A program made the position numbers and the translations under genes. Of a stretch of DNA of 64,000 nucleotides, positions 50,636 to 59,265 are shown piece by piece; the stretch's first letter is position 1, and each line of letters begins with the position of its first letter. Source of the DNA: an uncultured Candidatus Saccharibacteria bacterium (lineage in GTDB: Bacteria > Patescibacteriota > Saccharimonadia > Saccharimonadales > Saccharimonadaceae); contig CAMNGP010000002.1 in NCBI GenBank assembly GCA_946538495.1, positions 37,816 to 101,815 on the forward strand, in the 5' to 3' direction. The notes beneath the pieces were generated by a model. The model worked only from the letters and a program-made list of their open reading frames with translations. It had not been told where the DNA came from and searched no databases.

Positions 50636-52366
50636 CTACATTTCCTCCGGGATTTTAATGCTTAGAATATTGAGGCCATGCGACATGACGTTTAGGAATG
50701 TTTGAACTAGCTTGATACGCTCTGATTCTTGCTCACTACCGGCAACCGGACAGTTTTCGTAGAAGCGGCTGAATTCTTGAGCGAGTTCATATAAATAATT
50801 TGCCAGTTTGTGAGGAGCCATTTCAGTGACTGCGTCGTCTAGGACTGCTTTGTACTCAAGGATTTTTTTGATTAAATTCTTCTCTGCGCGGGGCCTGGTG
50901 GATATTTTCACCTCGGGGGCGCGTCCGGCCGGCCCGTCGCCACGGGCGACCGGCGCTAATCCTCGCCTTGCCAGGCTCCGGACCCCCCTTCGGTCGGAAA
51001 TATCCGCCACCCGCGCAGAGTTGGATTTATCCAAGATTTTCTTGGCGCGGACGCAGGAGTAGAGAAGGTAGGGACCGGAGTTGCCGGTCATTTTAACTGA
51101 TTCTTTAGGATCGAAGATGATGTTACCGCCCATTTTGTATTTTAGAAATGCATATTTGGTGGCAGCTAGAGCCACAATCTCGTCAGTAGAATCATACTCG
51201 GATTTTAATTCATCTTTAACCATGTCTAAAACATCGACGGCTTTCAAGAAATTGCCTTTACGGGATGACATTTTAACGTTGCCGGGGAGTTTAACTAGGC
51301 CGTGAATCAGGTGGTTGGTTTTGGCAACCAATTCTGGGGCATATTGTTCGATGGATTTTAATACAACCTTCATATAATCCAATTGTTCGCTACCAGTAAT
51401 AACGACGGATTTATCAAAATGATAGTCTTGCCATTTTGTAAAGATTAGGCCGACATCCTTTGCTTCGTAGGTTGGTACGCCTTCGCTGTTTATAAAGACA
51501 CGTGTATGAAGGCCAAACTTTTCGCCATCAAAGATGACGGCACCATTGCTTATCTCGTATACACCTTTTTCTAGCTGTTCTTTGACTGTTTTCAGACCTA
51601 GAGCTGCAACGGTGGATTCAGGGTAATACTTATCGAACTTTAGACCAATACTAGCATAGAAATTTTCAAAATAAGCATAGGATAATTCCCTGCCTTTCCA
51701 GTATAATTTGGCGAGGTCGGTATTATGGAGATCTTCGGCATTAATCTTGTATATTTCTTTGTTGAGTTCTGTGATGGCTTTTTTGGCATTTTCATCATCT
51801 TCGTAAGCTGCGGTGCCTTCGACATAGCATTTGCCAATATCTTCTATTTTTAGATCTTTGATATCTTTTTGCTGGAGGGCATACATAGTTTTAGCGACAT
51901 GAAGTCCGACGTCACCACCAAAATTAGCTCGGATTACTTTGGCGCCAGCATATTCAAACAGCTTACCAATTGAGTCGCCAACGATTGAAGTATACAAATG
52001 GCCAACATGTAGGACTTTAAAGGGATTTGGATCACTGAATTCACAAATTACAGTTTTGTCTTTAAAAGTATTAGAGGAAATAGTCTTTGCAAAATCTTGA
52101 ACAAGGTTGTTGATGCTTTCCTCTAGAAAATCGTCTGACAATGTAAAATTTAGAAAACCAGGATTTGAGATATTTGCATCTAAAGTTTTATTTAATTCCT
52201 CGGCGATAGCCATTGGAGATTTATGTAGTTCTTTTGCAAGTTTGAGTGGCGCATTTGAAGAATAATCTGCATCGATGTTGTCTGGGGATGGCGTAATGTC
52301 TGGCTCAAAATCTAAGCCGTATAATTTTTTGATAGCGGTTTGTAGTCGTTCTTTAATATCTTGCAT
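50636..52366 (-). CDS. argS: Arginyl-tRNA synthetase
   Basis: 576 residues. The HIGH box is HVGH (FKVLHVGHLYTS), and the class I core follows (SEGVPTYEAKDVGL). The C-terminal DALR anticodon-binding domain (LYELAQEFSRFYENCPV) is typical. Residues about 449-495 include the GC-rich in-frame element at 50882-51020, between the catalytic core and the anticodon domain. Confidence 0.95.
   Translation of the reverse strand: MQDIKERLQTAIKKLYGLDFEPDITPSPDNIDADYSSNAPLKLAKELHKSPMAIAEELNKTLDANISNPGFLNFTLSDDFLEESINNLVQDFAKTISSNTFKDKTVICEFSDPNPFKVLHVGHLYTSIVGDSIGKLFEYAGAKVIRANFGGDVGLHVAKTMYALQQKDIKDLKIEDIGKCYVEGTAAYEDDENAKKAITELNKEIYKINAEDLHNTDLAKLYWKGRELSYAYFENFYASIGLKFDKYYPESTVAALGLKTVKEQLEKGVYEISNGAVIFDGEKFGLHTRVFINSEGVPTYEAKDVGLIFTKWQDYHFDKSVVITGSEQLDYMKVVLKSIEQYAPELVAKTNHLIHGLVKLPGNVKMSSRKGNFLKAVDVLDMVKDELKSEYDSTDEIVALAATKYAFLKYKMGGNIIFDPKESVKMTGNSGPYLLYSCVRAKKILDKSNSARVADISDRRGVRSLARRGLAPVARGDGPAGRAPEVKISTRPRAEKNLIKKILEYKAVLDDAVTEMAPHKLANYLYELAQEFSRFYENCPVAGSEQESERIKLVQTFLNVMSHGLNILSIKIPEEM
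50882..51020. repeat. GC-rich palindromic element inserted in-frame in argS
   Basis: 139 bp. The arms 50882-50907 and 50998-51020 pair (CTCTGCGCGGG/CCCGCGCAGAG, then GATATTT/AAATATC) with a few unpaired bases. The shared cores with sufB and polA are described under those elements. The sufB copy reads the shared block in another frame. Confidence 0.85.
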
Positions 52367-52372
52367 AAAATT

Positions 52373-52378
52373 ATTATA
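52373..52378 (-). promoter_or_regulatory. -10 promoter of argS-orn
   Basis: TATAAT on the minus strand, exactly 6 nt before the ATG at 52366. Confidence 0.7.
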
Positions 52379-52398
52379 CCATATTTACAGGGATATGC

Positions 52399-52404
52399 TA
52401 TAAT
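52399..52404 (+). promoter_or_regulatory. Extended -10 promoter of tRNA-Gly
   Basis: TGCTATAAT, 8 nt before the first base of the tRNA. Confidence 0.7.
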
Positions 52405-52412
52405 GAAGGCAC

Positions 52413-52487
52413 GCGGGTATCGTATAGCGGCTATTATGTATCCTTCCCAAGGATGAGATCAGGGTCCGACTCCCTGTACCCGCACCA
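52413..52487 (+). tRNA. tRNA-Gly (CCC)
   Basis: Acceptor GCGGGTA/TACCCGC, anticodon arm TATCC-TTCCCAA-GGATG (anticodon CCC), T arm AGGG-TCCGACT-CCCT. The CCA end is encoded (52485-52487). Confidence 0.93.
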
Positions 52488-52497
52488 AAGAAAGCAT

Positions 52498-52520
52498 AAA
52501 TAGGCGCTTGCGCTTATTTT
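52498..52520 (+). terminator. Terminator of tRNA-Gly
   Basis: The hairpin AAATAGGCGC/GCGCTTATTT is followed by Ts. It is nested in a larger stem with AAAGAAA/TTTCTTT (52487-52530). Confidence 0.7.
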
Positions 52521-52555
52521 TAGTTTCTTTGAGGTGGGTCTAAGGGGTGCGCAGT

Positions 52556-52570
52556 CTCCCTGTACCCGCA
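52556..52570. repeat. Duplicate of the tRNA-Gly 3' end
   Basis: The 15 bases CTCCCTGTACCCGCA repeat the tRNA-Gly 3' end (52470-52484) exactly, 86 bp downstream. It is either an old attachment site or a tRNA gene remnant. Confidence 0.7.
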
Positions 52571-52577
52571 TTATTTT

Positions 52578-53609
52578 TTATTCTGGCTGATCAATAGATT
52601 CGCCAGCTTGGTCTTTGATTTCGATTAGTTCTTTGATTTTACCTTCTTCGGATAAGGCAGTAAACCGCCTATCAAATTCAGTGAATGGAACTTTGATTGA
52701 TACAAAATTGGCTTCGGAATCGGTTTTCTTTATTAATTTGACGAAATAGTATCCATCACCATTCATAGAAATAAAGCGACCGCTGCTAGTATCAGGCTCT
52801 AGTTTCATGGCTTCGGAGGCGCGTCCGCCGTCGATATTCTTGCTATCTACTAAACCACCAGTCTCCTCGTAGACAATTTCGTCACCGAGTGCTTCTGCCA
52901 CAACACTGTAGTTATTACCATTCTCTGCTAGAAGTTTTTCAACTTTTTCGGCGGTTTTGTTGGCGTTTTCATCAATAGCAATGCTAACTTTTGATTTCAA
53001 CAAGGACAAATACAGCATGCGCTCGTATTCGCTTTTGTTCATACCAAAATTATCATTGATAATTTTAAGGAAACCTTCTTCGCTTCGATCGACGCCACCA
53101 ATTTTGAGGTGACGTTCAAATTCTTTAGTAACTTCATCGTCAGTAACTGTAATATTTAGTTGCTTAGCAAGCAATGTAGCATAAGTATACTCTTCGGCTT
53201 CATCTAGTGCAGCGCGCTTGTATTCGGAACGTAAGGAATCGGCAGAGCTCTTATCAAATTGGTTGCCAGATTGCCGTTCAATAGACGTCATGCTACTACG
53301 AAATAACATAAGATAATCAGAGAAACGTACATTGTCAGAATCAACCGTAGCCACTGGTACGGGAACAATTTTAGTAATACGATAGAGGAGTTCGTCGGTC
53401 ATTCCCAAACGATAAAGTGCAAGCCAGCCGCCCACAATAATGATAGCAAAAATAATCACAGAGATTAAAATGGTATTAATAACGATGCGATGTTTTGTCC
53501 ACTGTAATGGATATTTGAATTTACGACCTTTTGCTAAGACTTCTTCACGGCGTTCTTCAACCTTTTCTTGTTCGGTTTTCTTGGTATCTTTCTTCTTTAG
53601 CAGATTCAT
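52578..53609 (-). CDS. SurA/PrsA-like membrane-anchored chaperone
   Basis: 343 residues. A Lys-rich cytoplasmic head, one transmembrane helix (about 41-65), then a helical SurA-N-like domain with LLAKQLNITVTDDEVTKEFE and NFGMNKSEYERML. A C-terminal domain (about 235-330) is parvulin-like (EALGDEIVYEETGGLVDS, GDGYYFVKLIKK). It probably helps fold secreted proteins. The start at 53609 matches a 6-nt promoter spacing. Confidence 0.75.
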   Translation of the reverse strand: MNLLKKKDTKKTEQEKVEERREEVLAKGRKFKYPLQWTKHRIVINTILISVIIFAIIIVGGWLALYRLGMTDELLYRITKIVPVPVATVDSDNVRFSDYLMLFRSSMTSIERQSGNQFDKSSADSLRSEYKRAALDEAEEYTYATLLAKQLNITVTDDEVTKEFERHLKIGGVDRSEEGFLKIINDNFGMNKSEYERMLYLSLLKSKVSIAIDENANKTAEKVEKLLAENGNNYSVVAEALGDEIVYEETGGLVDSKNIDGGRASEAMKLEPDTSSGRFISMNGDGYYFVKLIKKTDSEANFVSIKVPFTEFDRRFTALSEEGKIKELIEIKDQAGESIDQPE

Positions 53610-53615
53610 GATAAA

Positions 53616-53621
53616 ATTATA
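53616..53621 (-). promoter_or_regulatory. Extended -10 promoter of the SurA-like gene
   Basis: TGTTATAAT on the minus strand, exactly 6 nt before the ATG at 53609. It shares this 20-bp stretch with the divergent tRNA-Arg promoter region. Confidence 0.7.
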
Positions 53622-53630
53622 ACATATATT

Positions 53631-53706
53631 GGCTCCGTAGCTCAATGGATAGAGCGGCTCCGTCCTAAGGAGAAGGTTGCGCGTTCAAGTCGCGCCGGGG
53701 CTACCA
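53631..53706 (+). tRNA. tRNA-Arg (CCT)
   Basis: Acceptor GGCTCCG/CGGGGCT (two wobble pairs, including the first), anticodon arm GCTCC-GTCCTAA-GGAGA (anticodon CCT), T arm GCGCG-TTCAAGT-CGCGC. The CCA end is encoded. Confidence 0.92.
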
Positions 53707-53717
53707 TTTTTTTGTGC

Positions 53718-53723
53718 TATAAT
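53718..53723 (+). promoter_or_regulatory. Extended -10 promoter of the amino-acid ABC operon
   Basis: TGCTATAAT, exactly 6 nt before the ATG at 53730. Confidence 0.75.
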
Positions 53724-53729
53724 AAGAAT

Positions 53730-54581
53730 ATGGTTAAGCTTAAGAAGGTCATCATTCTGATAGTGTTCTTATTAGTAACTGTTGGTATGGGGGTAAGTGT
53801 TTGGTGGTCGATTGATGGCGAAAAAGGAGCAGATTATGTAGTAGAAACTAACGTACCTTTTGCTCCGTTTGAGTATTATAGTAATCGTGAAATTGTAGGC
53901 GTGGATGTTGATATCGTAAACCGCGTGGCCGAAAGATTAGACAAGACAATTCAGGTAAAAAATGTTGAGTTTGATGTAATTATTGACAACGTAGAAGCTG
54001 GAAAAATTGCTGATGCGGGAGCCGCAGGATTGACAATCACACCTGCCCGCGCCGAAAAAGTTAGCTTTACAATTCCCTATTATAATTCGGTGCAATATGT
54101 TGTTTTTGATCGTAGCGCCCCTCCTTCTTTGCGAAACGATCACGTCGTATGGGAGGCACTAGATGGCGCTAAGTTAGGTTCGCAAATTGGGAGTACGGGT
54201 TATATTTTCGTAGAAGATGAAATTGAAAATGGAGTGCTCGCTGGCACTACTACAACCATCAAAGGCATTGACTCTCATCAACTAGCAGCAGACGCTATTT
54301 TAGCGCACATTATAGATTACGCAATTGCCGATGAATTGGCCGCCAAGTTCATTATCGACAAAAATCCCGATTTAGACGCTTTGCCGCTTTATTATTCGGG
54401 CGCAACACGCGAAGAAGATTATCCAGTAGAAGAATCCTACGCAATTGCCGTAAATAAGGATAGAACAGATTTATTAGAAGCTTTTAATGAGGTACTAGCA
54501 GAAATGCTGACAGTGGATGCGGACGGTCGCAGTGAAATTGATAGATTAGTATTAAAACATATGGGGTTCACCGATGAATGA
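53730..54581 (+). CDS. Amino-acid ABC transporter substrate-binding protein
   Basis: 283 residues. One N-terminal membrane segment (about 6-27), with no lipobox cysteine, so it is membrane-anchored rather than a lipoprotein. The SBP_bac_3 domain has ETNVPFAPFEYY, GVDVDIVNRVAERLDK and GAAGLTITPARAEKVSFTIP. It belongs to the family that binds polar amino acids. The exact ligand is not readable from the sequence. First gene of a three-gene operon. Confidence 0.9.
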   Translation: MVKLKKVIILIVFLLVTVGMGVSVWWSIDGEKGADYVVETNVPFAPFEYYSNREIVGVDVDIVNRVAERLDKTIQVKNVEFDVIIDNVEAGKIADAGAAGLTITPARAEKVSFTIPYYNSVQYVVFDRSAPPSLRNDHVVWEALDGAKLGSQIGSTGYIFVEDEIENGVLAGTTTTIKGIDSHQLAADAILAHIIDYAIADELAAKFIIDKNPDLDALPLYYSGATREEDYPVEESYAIAVNKDRTDLLEAFNEVLAEMLTVDADGRSEIDRLVLKHMGFTDE

Positions 54582-55278
54582 TTTCTTTTCAAAGATAGCA
54601 GAGCTTTTTAGTACGCCAGAATACATTGATTCTCTACTGCATGGTTTTTGGTTAACTATACAAATATCGTATTTCGCAATTTTAATTGGCATAATACTTG
54701 GTACCATCATAGCATTGATTGATACCGCAAAACCATCCAAATGGCTGGCTATACCAAAGTTTATCTGCAGAGTTTATACAACCGTAATCCGTGGTACGCC
54801 AATGGCGCTACAACTATTTATAATGTTTTTTGTGATTTTTGCCTTTAAGGGATTTCCTAGTATTATTACTGCCATTCTGGCCTTTGGCTTGAATTCGGCA
54901 GCTTATACGGCAGAAGTGATAAGAGGCGGCATATTATCGGTAGATAAAGGTCAAACCGAGGCTGGTTTAGCATTAGGATTATCACGAATGACGGTTTTCA
55001 TGAAGATTGTCGCACCGCAGGCAATCAAAAATATAATACCAGCACTTGGCAATGAGATAATTACAGTAATTAAGGAAACGGCAATCGTGAGCATGGTTGG
55101 TATGTATGATTTGAACATGGCAGCAAAGGATATTGGCTCTGGGCAGAATATGGCGAGCTATATCGTGCCAATGTTCGTAGCGGCACTATTCTATCTAGCG
55201 ACAATTTACCTGATTTCCTTCCTAGTAAAAAGATTAGAGAAGAGCCTGCGAAGAAGTGATTTGAAGGCGGAGGAATAA
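54574..55278 (+). CDS. Amino-acid ABC transporter permease
   Basis: 234 residues with five membrane helices of the HisM/GlnP type. The EAA loop is TEAGLALGLSRMTVFMKIVAPQ. It overlaps the binding-protein gene by 8 nt and ends directly before the ATPase gene. Confidence 0.93.
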   Translation: MNDFFSKIAELFSTPEYIDSLLHGFWLTIQISYFAILIGIILGTIIALIDTAKPSKWLAIPKFICRVYTTVIRGTPMALQLFIMFFVIFAFKGFPSIITAILAFGLNSAAYTAEVIRGGILSVDKGQTEAGLALGLSRMTVFMKIVAPQAIKNIIPALGNEIITVIKETAIVSMVGMYDLNMAAKDIGSGQNMASYIVPMFVAALFYLATIYLISFLVKRLEKSLRRSDLKAEE

Positions 55279-56013
55279 ATGGAAGACAAGAATACAGATT
55301 TAGTAATAAAGAATCTACGAAAATCGTTCGGTAAAAACAACGTACTAAATGGTATTGATTTTGAGCTAAAAGAGGGTGAAAGAGTGGTGGTGCTGGGACC
55401 TAGTGGGTCTGGCAAATCTACGTTCTTGCGTTGCATTAACTGGATGGAAGAGCCTACCGCGGGTGATATTATTTTGGATGGTGAAAAAGTAACAGAAAAA
55501 AACGTTCGGAAAATTAGACAAAATGTCGGTATGGTATTCCAGCATTTTAACCTAATTAATAATATGACCGTGATGGAAAATTTAACTTTGGCTCCAATAA
55601 AACTTCGACTAATGAAGCGAAGCGTAGCAGAAAAACGAGCAATGGAGCTGCTAAGGCACATCGGCCTAACAAGCAAGGCTAATTCTTATCCCGCTTCCCT
55701 TTCGGGTGGACAAAAACAGCGCATTGCAATTGTTCGGGCGATGATGTTGTCGCCTGAGGTTTTGTTATTTGACGAGCCAACTTCTGCATTGGATCCAGAA
55801 TCGATTGGAGATGTATTATCATTAATACGAGAACTGGCCGACCGTGGAATGACTATCATGATAGTTACGCATGAAATGAGTTTTGCAAAAGAGGTTGCTA
55901 CCAGAATCGTATTCATCGATAAAGGAAAAATAATCGAAGAAGGCACGCCTACCGAATTCTTTAAAAACCCAAAAACTCCTCGAGTAAAGGAGTTTTTGAG
56001 GAAAGTATTATAA
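55279..56013 (+). CDS. Amino-acid ABC transporter ATPase
   Basis: 244 residues. Walker A VLGPSGSGKST, Q-loop VFQHFNLINNM, signature SLSGGQKQRIAIVRA, Walker B LLFDEPTSALD and switch His VTHEM. GlnQ-type. It starts at the base after the permease stop and ends 1 nt from the convergent ndk stop. Confidence 0.95.
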   Translation: MEDKNTDLVIKNLRKSFGKNNVLNGIDFELKEGERVVVLGPSGSGKSTFLRCINWMEEPTAGDIILDGEKVTEKNVRKIRQNVGMVFQHFNLINNMTVMENLTLAPIKLRLMKRSVAEKRAMELLRHIGLTSKANSYPASLSGGQKQRIAIVRAMMLSPEVLLFDEPTSALDPESIGDVLSLIRELADRGMTIMIVTHEMSFAKEVATRIVFIDKGKIIEEGTPTEFFKNPKTPRVKEFLRKVL

Positions 56014-56014
56014 A

Positions 56015-56530
56015 CTAACGAGTGTATTTTTCGTTGAGGTCGCTATAATCGTAAAGCTCGTTAGCATTAAACCAAAGGTCGATTTCCTTTTTGGCTTCTT
56101 CGATAGAACCAGATGCGTGGACAAGATTTGGCACACCAGTACCTTTAGCGTCTGAATAACCAAAACTCATATGAGAGAAATCACCACGAATGGTGCCCAT
56201 TTCAGCGGATTTCGGCTCGGTAGGGCCAACAATCTTACGGACGAGTGGTTGAGCCTCTACGCCTTCTAGTACCATCGCCACCACAGGACCAGTCATCATG
56301 TATTCTACATTGTAACGAAATACCTGCTCACCACGACGAGTAATCATTTGGCCGATATCTTCATAGTGTTGACGATATAAATGTTCGTCTGGCATGACCA
56401 TTTTCATACCAACGATCTTGAGGCCAACACGCTCAAAGCGTTGAACGATTTCGCCGATAATGCCGCGTTGAACGGTGTCTGGTTTGAGCACTACTAGGGT
56501 GCGCTGGATAAAATCTTGTGATTTTGCCAT
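56015..56530 (-). CDS. ndk: Nucleoside diphosphate kinase
   Basis: 171 residues, about 30 longer than most because of an insertion before the active site. QRTLVVLKPDTVQRGIIG and the active-site NLVHASGS (His138) are clear. It balances NTP and dNTP pools. Leader with AAGGAG. Confidence 0.95.
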   Translation of the reverse strand: MAKSQDFIQRTLVVLKPDTVQRGIIGEIVQRFERVGLKIVGMKMVMPDEHLYRQHYEDIGQMITRRGEQVFRYNVEYMMTGPVVAMVLEGVEAQPLVRKIVGPTEPKSAEMGTIRGDFSHMSFGYSDAKGTGVPNLVHASGSIEEAKKEIDLWFNANELYDYSDLNEKYTR

Positions 56531-56550
56531 AAAAATAACTCCTTTTTTAC

Positions 56551-56556
56551 ATTATA
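56551..56556 (-). promoter_or_regulatory. Extended -10 promoter of ndk
   Basis: TGATATAAT on the minus strand, 20 nt before the ATG. A ribosome binding site lies between. Confidence 0.65.
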
Positions 56557-56560
56557 TCAC

Positions 56561-56753
56561 AGAACCTAAAATTAAACTTCAATCGCGGTTTGCTTCGCAC
56601 CACGTTGTTTTTAACAACATTTCACTCAATCCTCGTCTCGATCAAGTTGTCTCGCACCAAGGTCGCTCGCAACTTTACTCGCCTCGGATGAGGAAAGGTT
56701 GTTAAAACTAACTGGGCTCGCAAAATGCTCTCTCAGATTTAATTTTAAGTTCT
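56561..56753. repeat. Long palindrome between divergent ndk and xer
   Basis: The arms 56561-56577 and 56736-56753 pair in about 15 of 17 positions and touch the -10 boxes of both genes. Inside, GTTTTTAACAAC and GTTGTTAAAAC form a second stem. The remainder carries several GC-rich small hairpins. No gene is seen. Confidence 0.7.
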
Positions 56754-56755
56754 GG

Positions 56756-56761
56756 TATAAT
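56756..56761 (+). promoter_or_regulatory. -10 promoter of xer
   Basis: TATAAT, exactly 6 nt before the ATG at 56768. Confidence 0.7.
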
Positions 56762-56767
56762 AAGGTC

Positions 56768-57706
56768 ATGGATATTTACGACTTAATAAATGATTTTTTG
56801 GAGCACTTGGAGATTGAAAGTGGTAGAAGTAAAAAGACGATTGATAACTATAGATTATACCTAGAAAGGTTCTTAAGTATTGCGCAAGAAATACTGAATA
56901 AAGATGAAGTAAAGCCAGGTGATATTACGCGGGAATTACTCAGAAAATATCGCATAAAGCTTAATCGATATGGCTCAGAGAATGGCAATGACGATTTGAA
57001 AACTATCACACAAGCATATCATCTGATTGCCCTGCGAGGGTTCTTGAAGTATCTAGCCAGGCGAGAAATTAAGTCTCTTGATCCTTCCCTAATTGATCTG
57101 CCACACGTTGTGCGCAAGCAAGTGACATTCTTGCATTTTGACGAAGTAGAAGATATGCTGAATCAAATTGATTTATCGACAGAGTCTGGATTACGCGACC
57201 GCGCAATTATAGAACTATTATATTCTGGGGGTTTGCGCGTATCAGAACTTGTAGGGTTGAACCGAGATTCGATCAACCTGGCGCGACGAGAATTTATGGT
57301 GAGAGGAAAAGGTAGCAAAGATCGGCCAATCTTTATTAGCAAATCGGCAGCAGAGAGAGTACAAGACTATTTGGACGCTAGGACTGATTCCCTGCCGGCC
57401 TTGTTCTTAAATAATTCTCGAAACTTACAGGCAGTAGATACTTCGGGAGATTATCGCAGAATCACCACGCGTTCGGTGGAGAGAATTGTCGAAAAATACG
57501 CCAGACTGGCTGGCATCACTAAACATGTTTCGCCCCACACTTTAAGGCATTCGTTTGCAACTGATTTATTGATGAACGGAGCAGATATTAGGTCTGTACA
57601 ATCAATGCTGGGACACGCAGATATTTCGACCACACAAATTTACACTCACGTGACGGATAAGCACCTAAAAGAAGTGCACGAGAAATTTCATTCAGATACT
57701 AATTAG
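56768..57706 (+). CDS. xerD: Tyrosine recombinase XerC/XerD type
   Basis: 312 residues. An N-terminal SAM-like core-binding domain (1 to about 105), then the catalytic residues R157 (SGGLRVSE), K181 (GKGSKDRP), H257-R260 (HTLRHSF), H283 (LGHADI) and nucleophile Y292 (TTQIYTHV). The length and lack of phage context suggest the chromosome-dimer resolvase. XerC versus XerD is not certain. The start is set by promoter spacing. Confidence 0.9.
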   Translation: MDIYDLINDFLEHLEIESGRSKKTIDNYRLYLERFLSIAQEILNKDEVKPGDITRELLRKYRIKLNRYGSENGNDDLKTITQAYHLIALRGFLKYLARREIKSLDPSLIDLPHVVRKQVTFLHFDEVEDMLNQIDLSTESGLRDRAIIELLYSGGLRVSELVGLNRDSINLARREFMVRGKGSKDRPIFISKSAAERVQDYLDARTDSLPALFLNNSRNLQAVDTSGDYRRITTRSVERIVEKYARLAGITKHVSPHTLRHSFATDLLMNGADIRSVQSMLGHADISTTQIYTHVTDKHLKEVHEKFHSDTN

Positions 57707-58424
57707 TATTTTTGACGATAGCTGGGTTATAAAGGCGAATAACAGTAGAAACTAGTGAAGGTTTCTCGGCATTTGAGCCGTACCAACAAGTGCGAATATA
57801 AAAATCGTAGAATCCTTTAGTGGGAGTGGCTTCGTTGCCGCCTGTAGCGATTTTGGTCTCATCATTATAATCAGCGACGGCGATTATGTAAATACCTTCG
57901 GCAGCAACAAGTGAGCCGCTGTCGCTATAAACTAGGCGGGGGTAAGTTGAGGCAGGTTGGAACTTGTCGCCTGAAGCGGGAACAATTATATTGCTGACAC
58001 CTTCATCGGTATTATTTTTGTTGCCCAATTGATGTAAATCAATAACAAAGGCTTTTTGAAAATAAATGCTGTTTGGATCATCCTGCTTGTTGTATAGCTC
58101 GTCACAGCTTTCGGGTGAATATTGTAAAATTTTTTCGATTGTCTTGTCGTTAAATTCGCCTTCCTTGGTAATAGCGTGTTTGGTAATTGTGTCCCATAAC
58201 TTGGAATACTTACCATTTGGATCATTCTCAATGATGGCGGAAGATTGAATAAATCTTAGTGCTTCAGTTTGAGAATCTACTTCTTCCCTGGCTAGGGTAG
58301 ATTCGAGAGAGGTCTGAGCATTGGAAGTGCCGTTACTCATGACAGCGACGATTGCGATGGCAATCATAGAAAAAATTCCTACCGCTAATGTTACCTCTAT
58401 TAATGTGTCACCCTTTTTAATCAT
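57699..58424 (-). CDS. Type IV pilin-like protein (minor pilin)
   Basis: 241 residues. The prepilin leader MIKKG is cut before DTLIEVTLAVGIFSM, which keeps the essential Glu5. The rest is a mixed alpha/beta domain with single cysteines (ESCDELY, IRTCWYG). Likely a minor pilin or PilV-like subunit. It overlaps xer by 8 nt. The start at 58424 follows from the leader and a 6-nt promoter. Confidence 0.82.
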   Translation of the reverse strand: MIKKGDTLIEVTLAVGIFSMIAIAIVAVMSNGTSNAQTSLESTLAREEVDSQTEALRFIQSSAIIENDPNGKYSKLWDTITKHAITKEGEFNDKTIEKILQYSPESCDELYNKQDDPNSIYFQKAFVIDLHQLGNKNNTDEGVSNIIVPASGDKFQPASTYPRLVYSDSGSLVAAEGIYIIAVADYNDETKIATGGNEATPTKGFYDFYIRTCWYGSNAEKPSLVSTVIRLYNPAIVKNTN

Positions 58425-58430
58425 AAGCTT

Positions 58431-58436
58431 ATTATA
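58431..58436 (-). promoter_or_regulatory. -10 promoter of the minor pilin gene
   Basis: TGTTATAAT on the minus strand, exactly 6 nt before the ATG at 58424. It overlaps the last codons of pilD. Confidence 0.7.
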
Positions 58437-59229
58437 ACATACTTTGGAAAAAATTTGCAAAGGCGAAGGCAATGATAAATGCGGCTACTAAAAACGGACC
58501 AAAATAGATTTGATGCTTCTTGTGTTCAAAAGCGGTTGGAGCCATAACTACACAGGCCGAGAGATTAGCTAAGAAAAGCGTGACGAGAGCAAGAAATGGA
58601 TGAGACAACGCTAACCCAAGCGCCACACCGAGTAGCCAGTCACCGTCACCAACCCATTTGCCCTTAGATATTAGATACAGTAGTAGATATAGCCCGCCTA
58701 AGATTACGACCGACAGCAGTGGTTGCCAGATTAACTCCAGTGAGAAGCCCGATACCGACATAGTTTCGTATTCTTTAAGTGCTAGGATTAGCGCAGAACA
58801 AACAATTGCAATGACTAGCATATTGGCAGGGAGCTCACCATACAACCCGTCATAAATTGCTAAAAATCCAATAATAACAACAAAAACCAAAGTAAGAACA
58901 AAACCCGCCCAAGCAACAATGCTATTGGTCGCAAAATCAAATGTAGCACCAATCAATATAAAGGCAACCGCAAGGCTAAGCTCGGACAATAGTTCAGCCA
59001 CGCCGATGGAGGCTTTGCAAAAACGACACTTCCCTTTTAAGAATAACCAGGAAATAATAGGAAGATTGTCATACCATTTGAGTTGCTTGTGACACTTTAA
59101 ACAAACGGAGCGAGAGCCGAGCGTTTTGTGATGGTTGGCTTTTAGATTTAGGCGGCGAGCTTGGCAACAAAGAAAAGACCCAAAACAAGCGCCGAGAACG
59201 AAAAGTAAGATTAGGAAAACAGCAGTCAT
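58432..59229 (-). CDS. pilD: Prepilin peptidase
   Basis: 265 residues with about eight membrane helices. The N-terminal cytoplasmic domain keeps both cysteine pairs (CLKC, CRFC) for the methylase half. Catalytic Asp residues lie in AIYDGLYGELP and GKWVGDGDWLLG. It cleaves and N-methylates the pilins nearby. Confidence 0.93.
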   Translation of the reverse strand: MTAVFLILLFVLGACFGSFLCCQARRLNLKANHHKTLGSRSVCLKCHKQLKWYDNLPIISWLFLKGKCRFCKASIGVAELLSELSLAVAFILIGATFDFATNSIVAWAGFVLTLVFVVIIGFLAIYDGLYGELPANMLVIAIVCSALILALKEYETMSVSGFSLELIWQPLLSVVILGGLYLLLYLISKGKWVGDGDWLLGVALGLALSHPFLALVTLFLANLSACVVMAPTAFEHKKHQIYFGPFLVAAFIIAFAFANFFQSML

Positions 59230-59235
59230 ATTGTC

Positions 59236-59241
59236 ATTTTA
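59236..59241 (-). promoter_or_regulatory. -10 promoter of pilD
   Basis: TGTTAAAAT on the minus strand, exactly 6 nt before the ATG at 59229. It is divergent from and 12 nt away from the pilin promoter. Confidence 0.6.
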
Positions 59242-59253
59242 ACATAAATAATT

Positions 59254-59259
59254 TATAAT
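59254..59259 (+). promoter_or_regulatory. -10 promoter of the 59266 pilin
   Basis: TATAAT, exactly 6 nt before the ATG at 59266. Confidence 0.7.
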
Positions 59260-59265
59260 CAGGGT

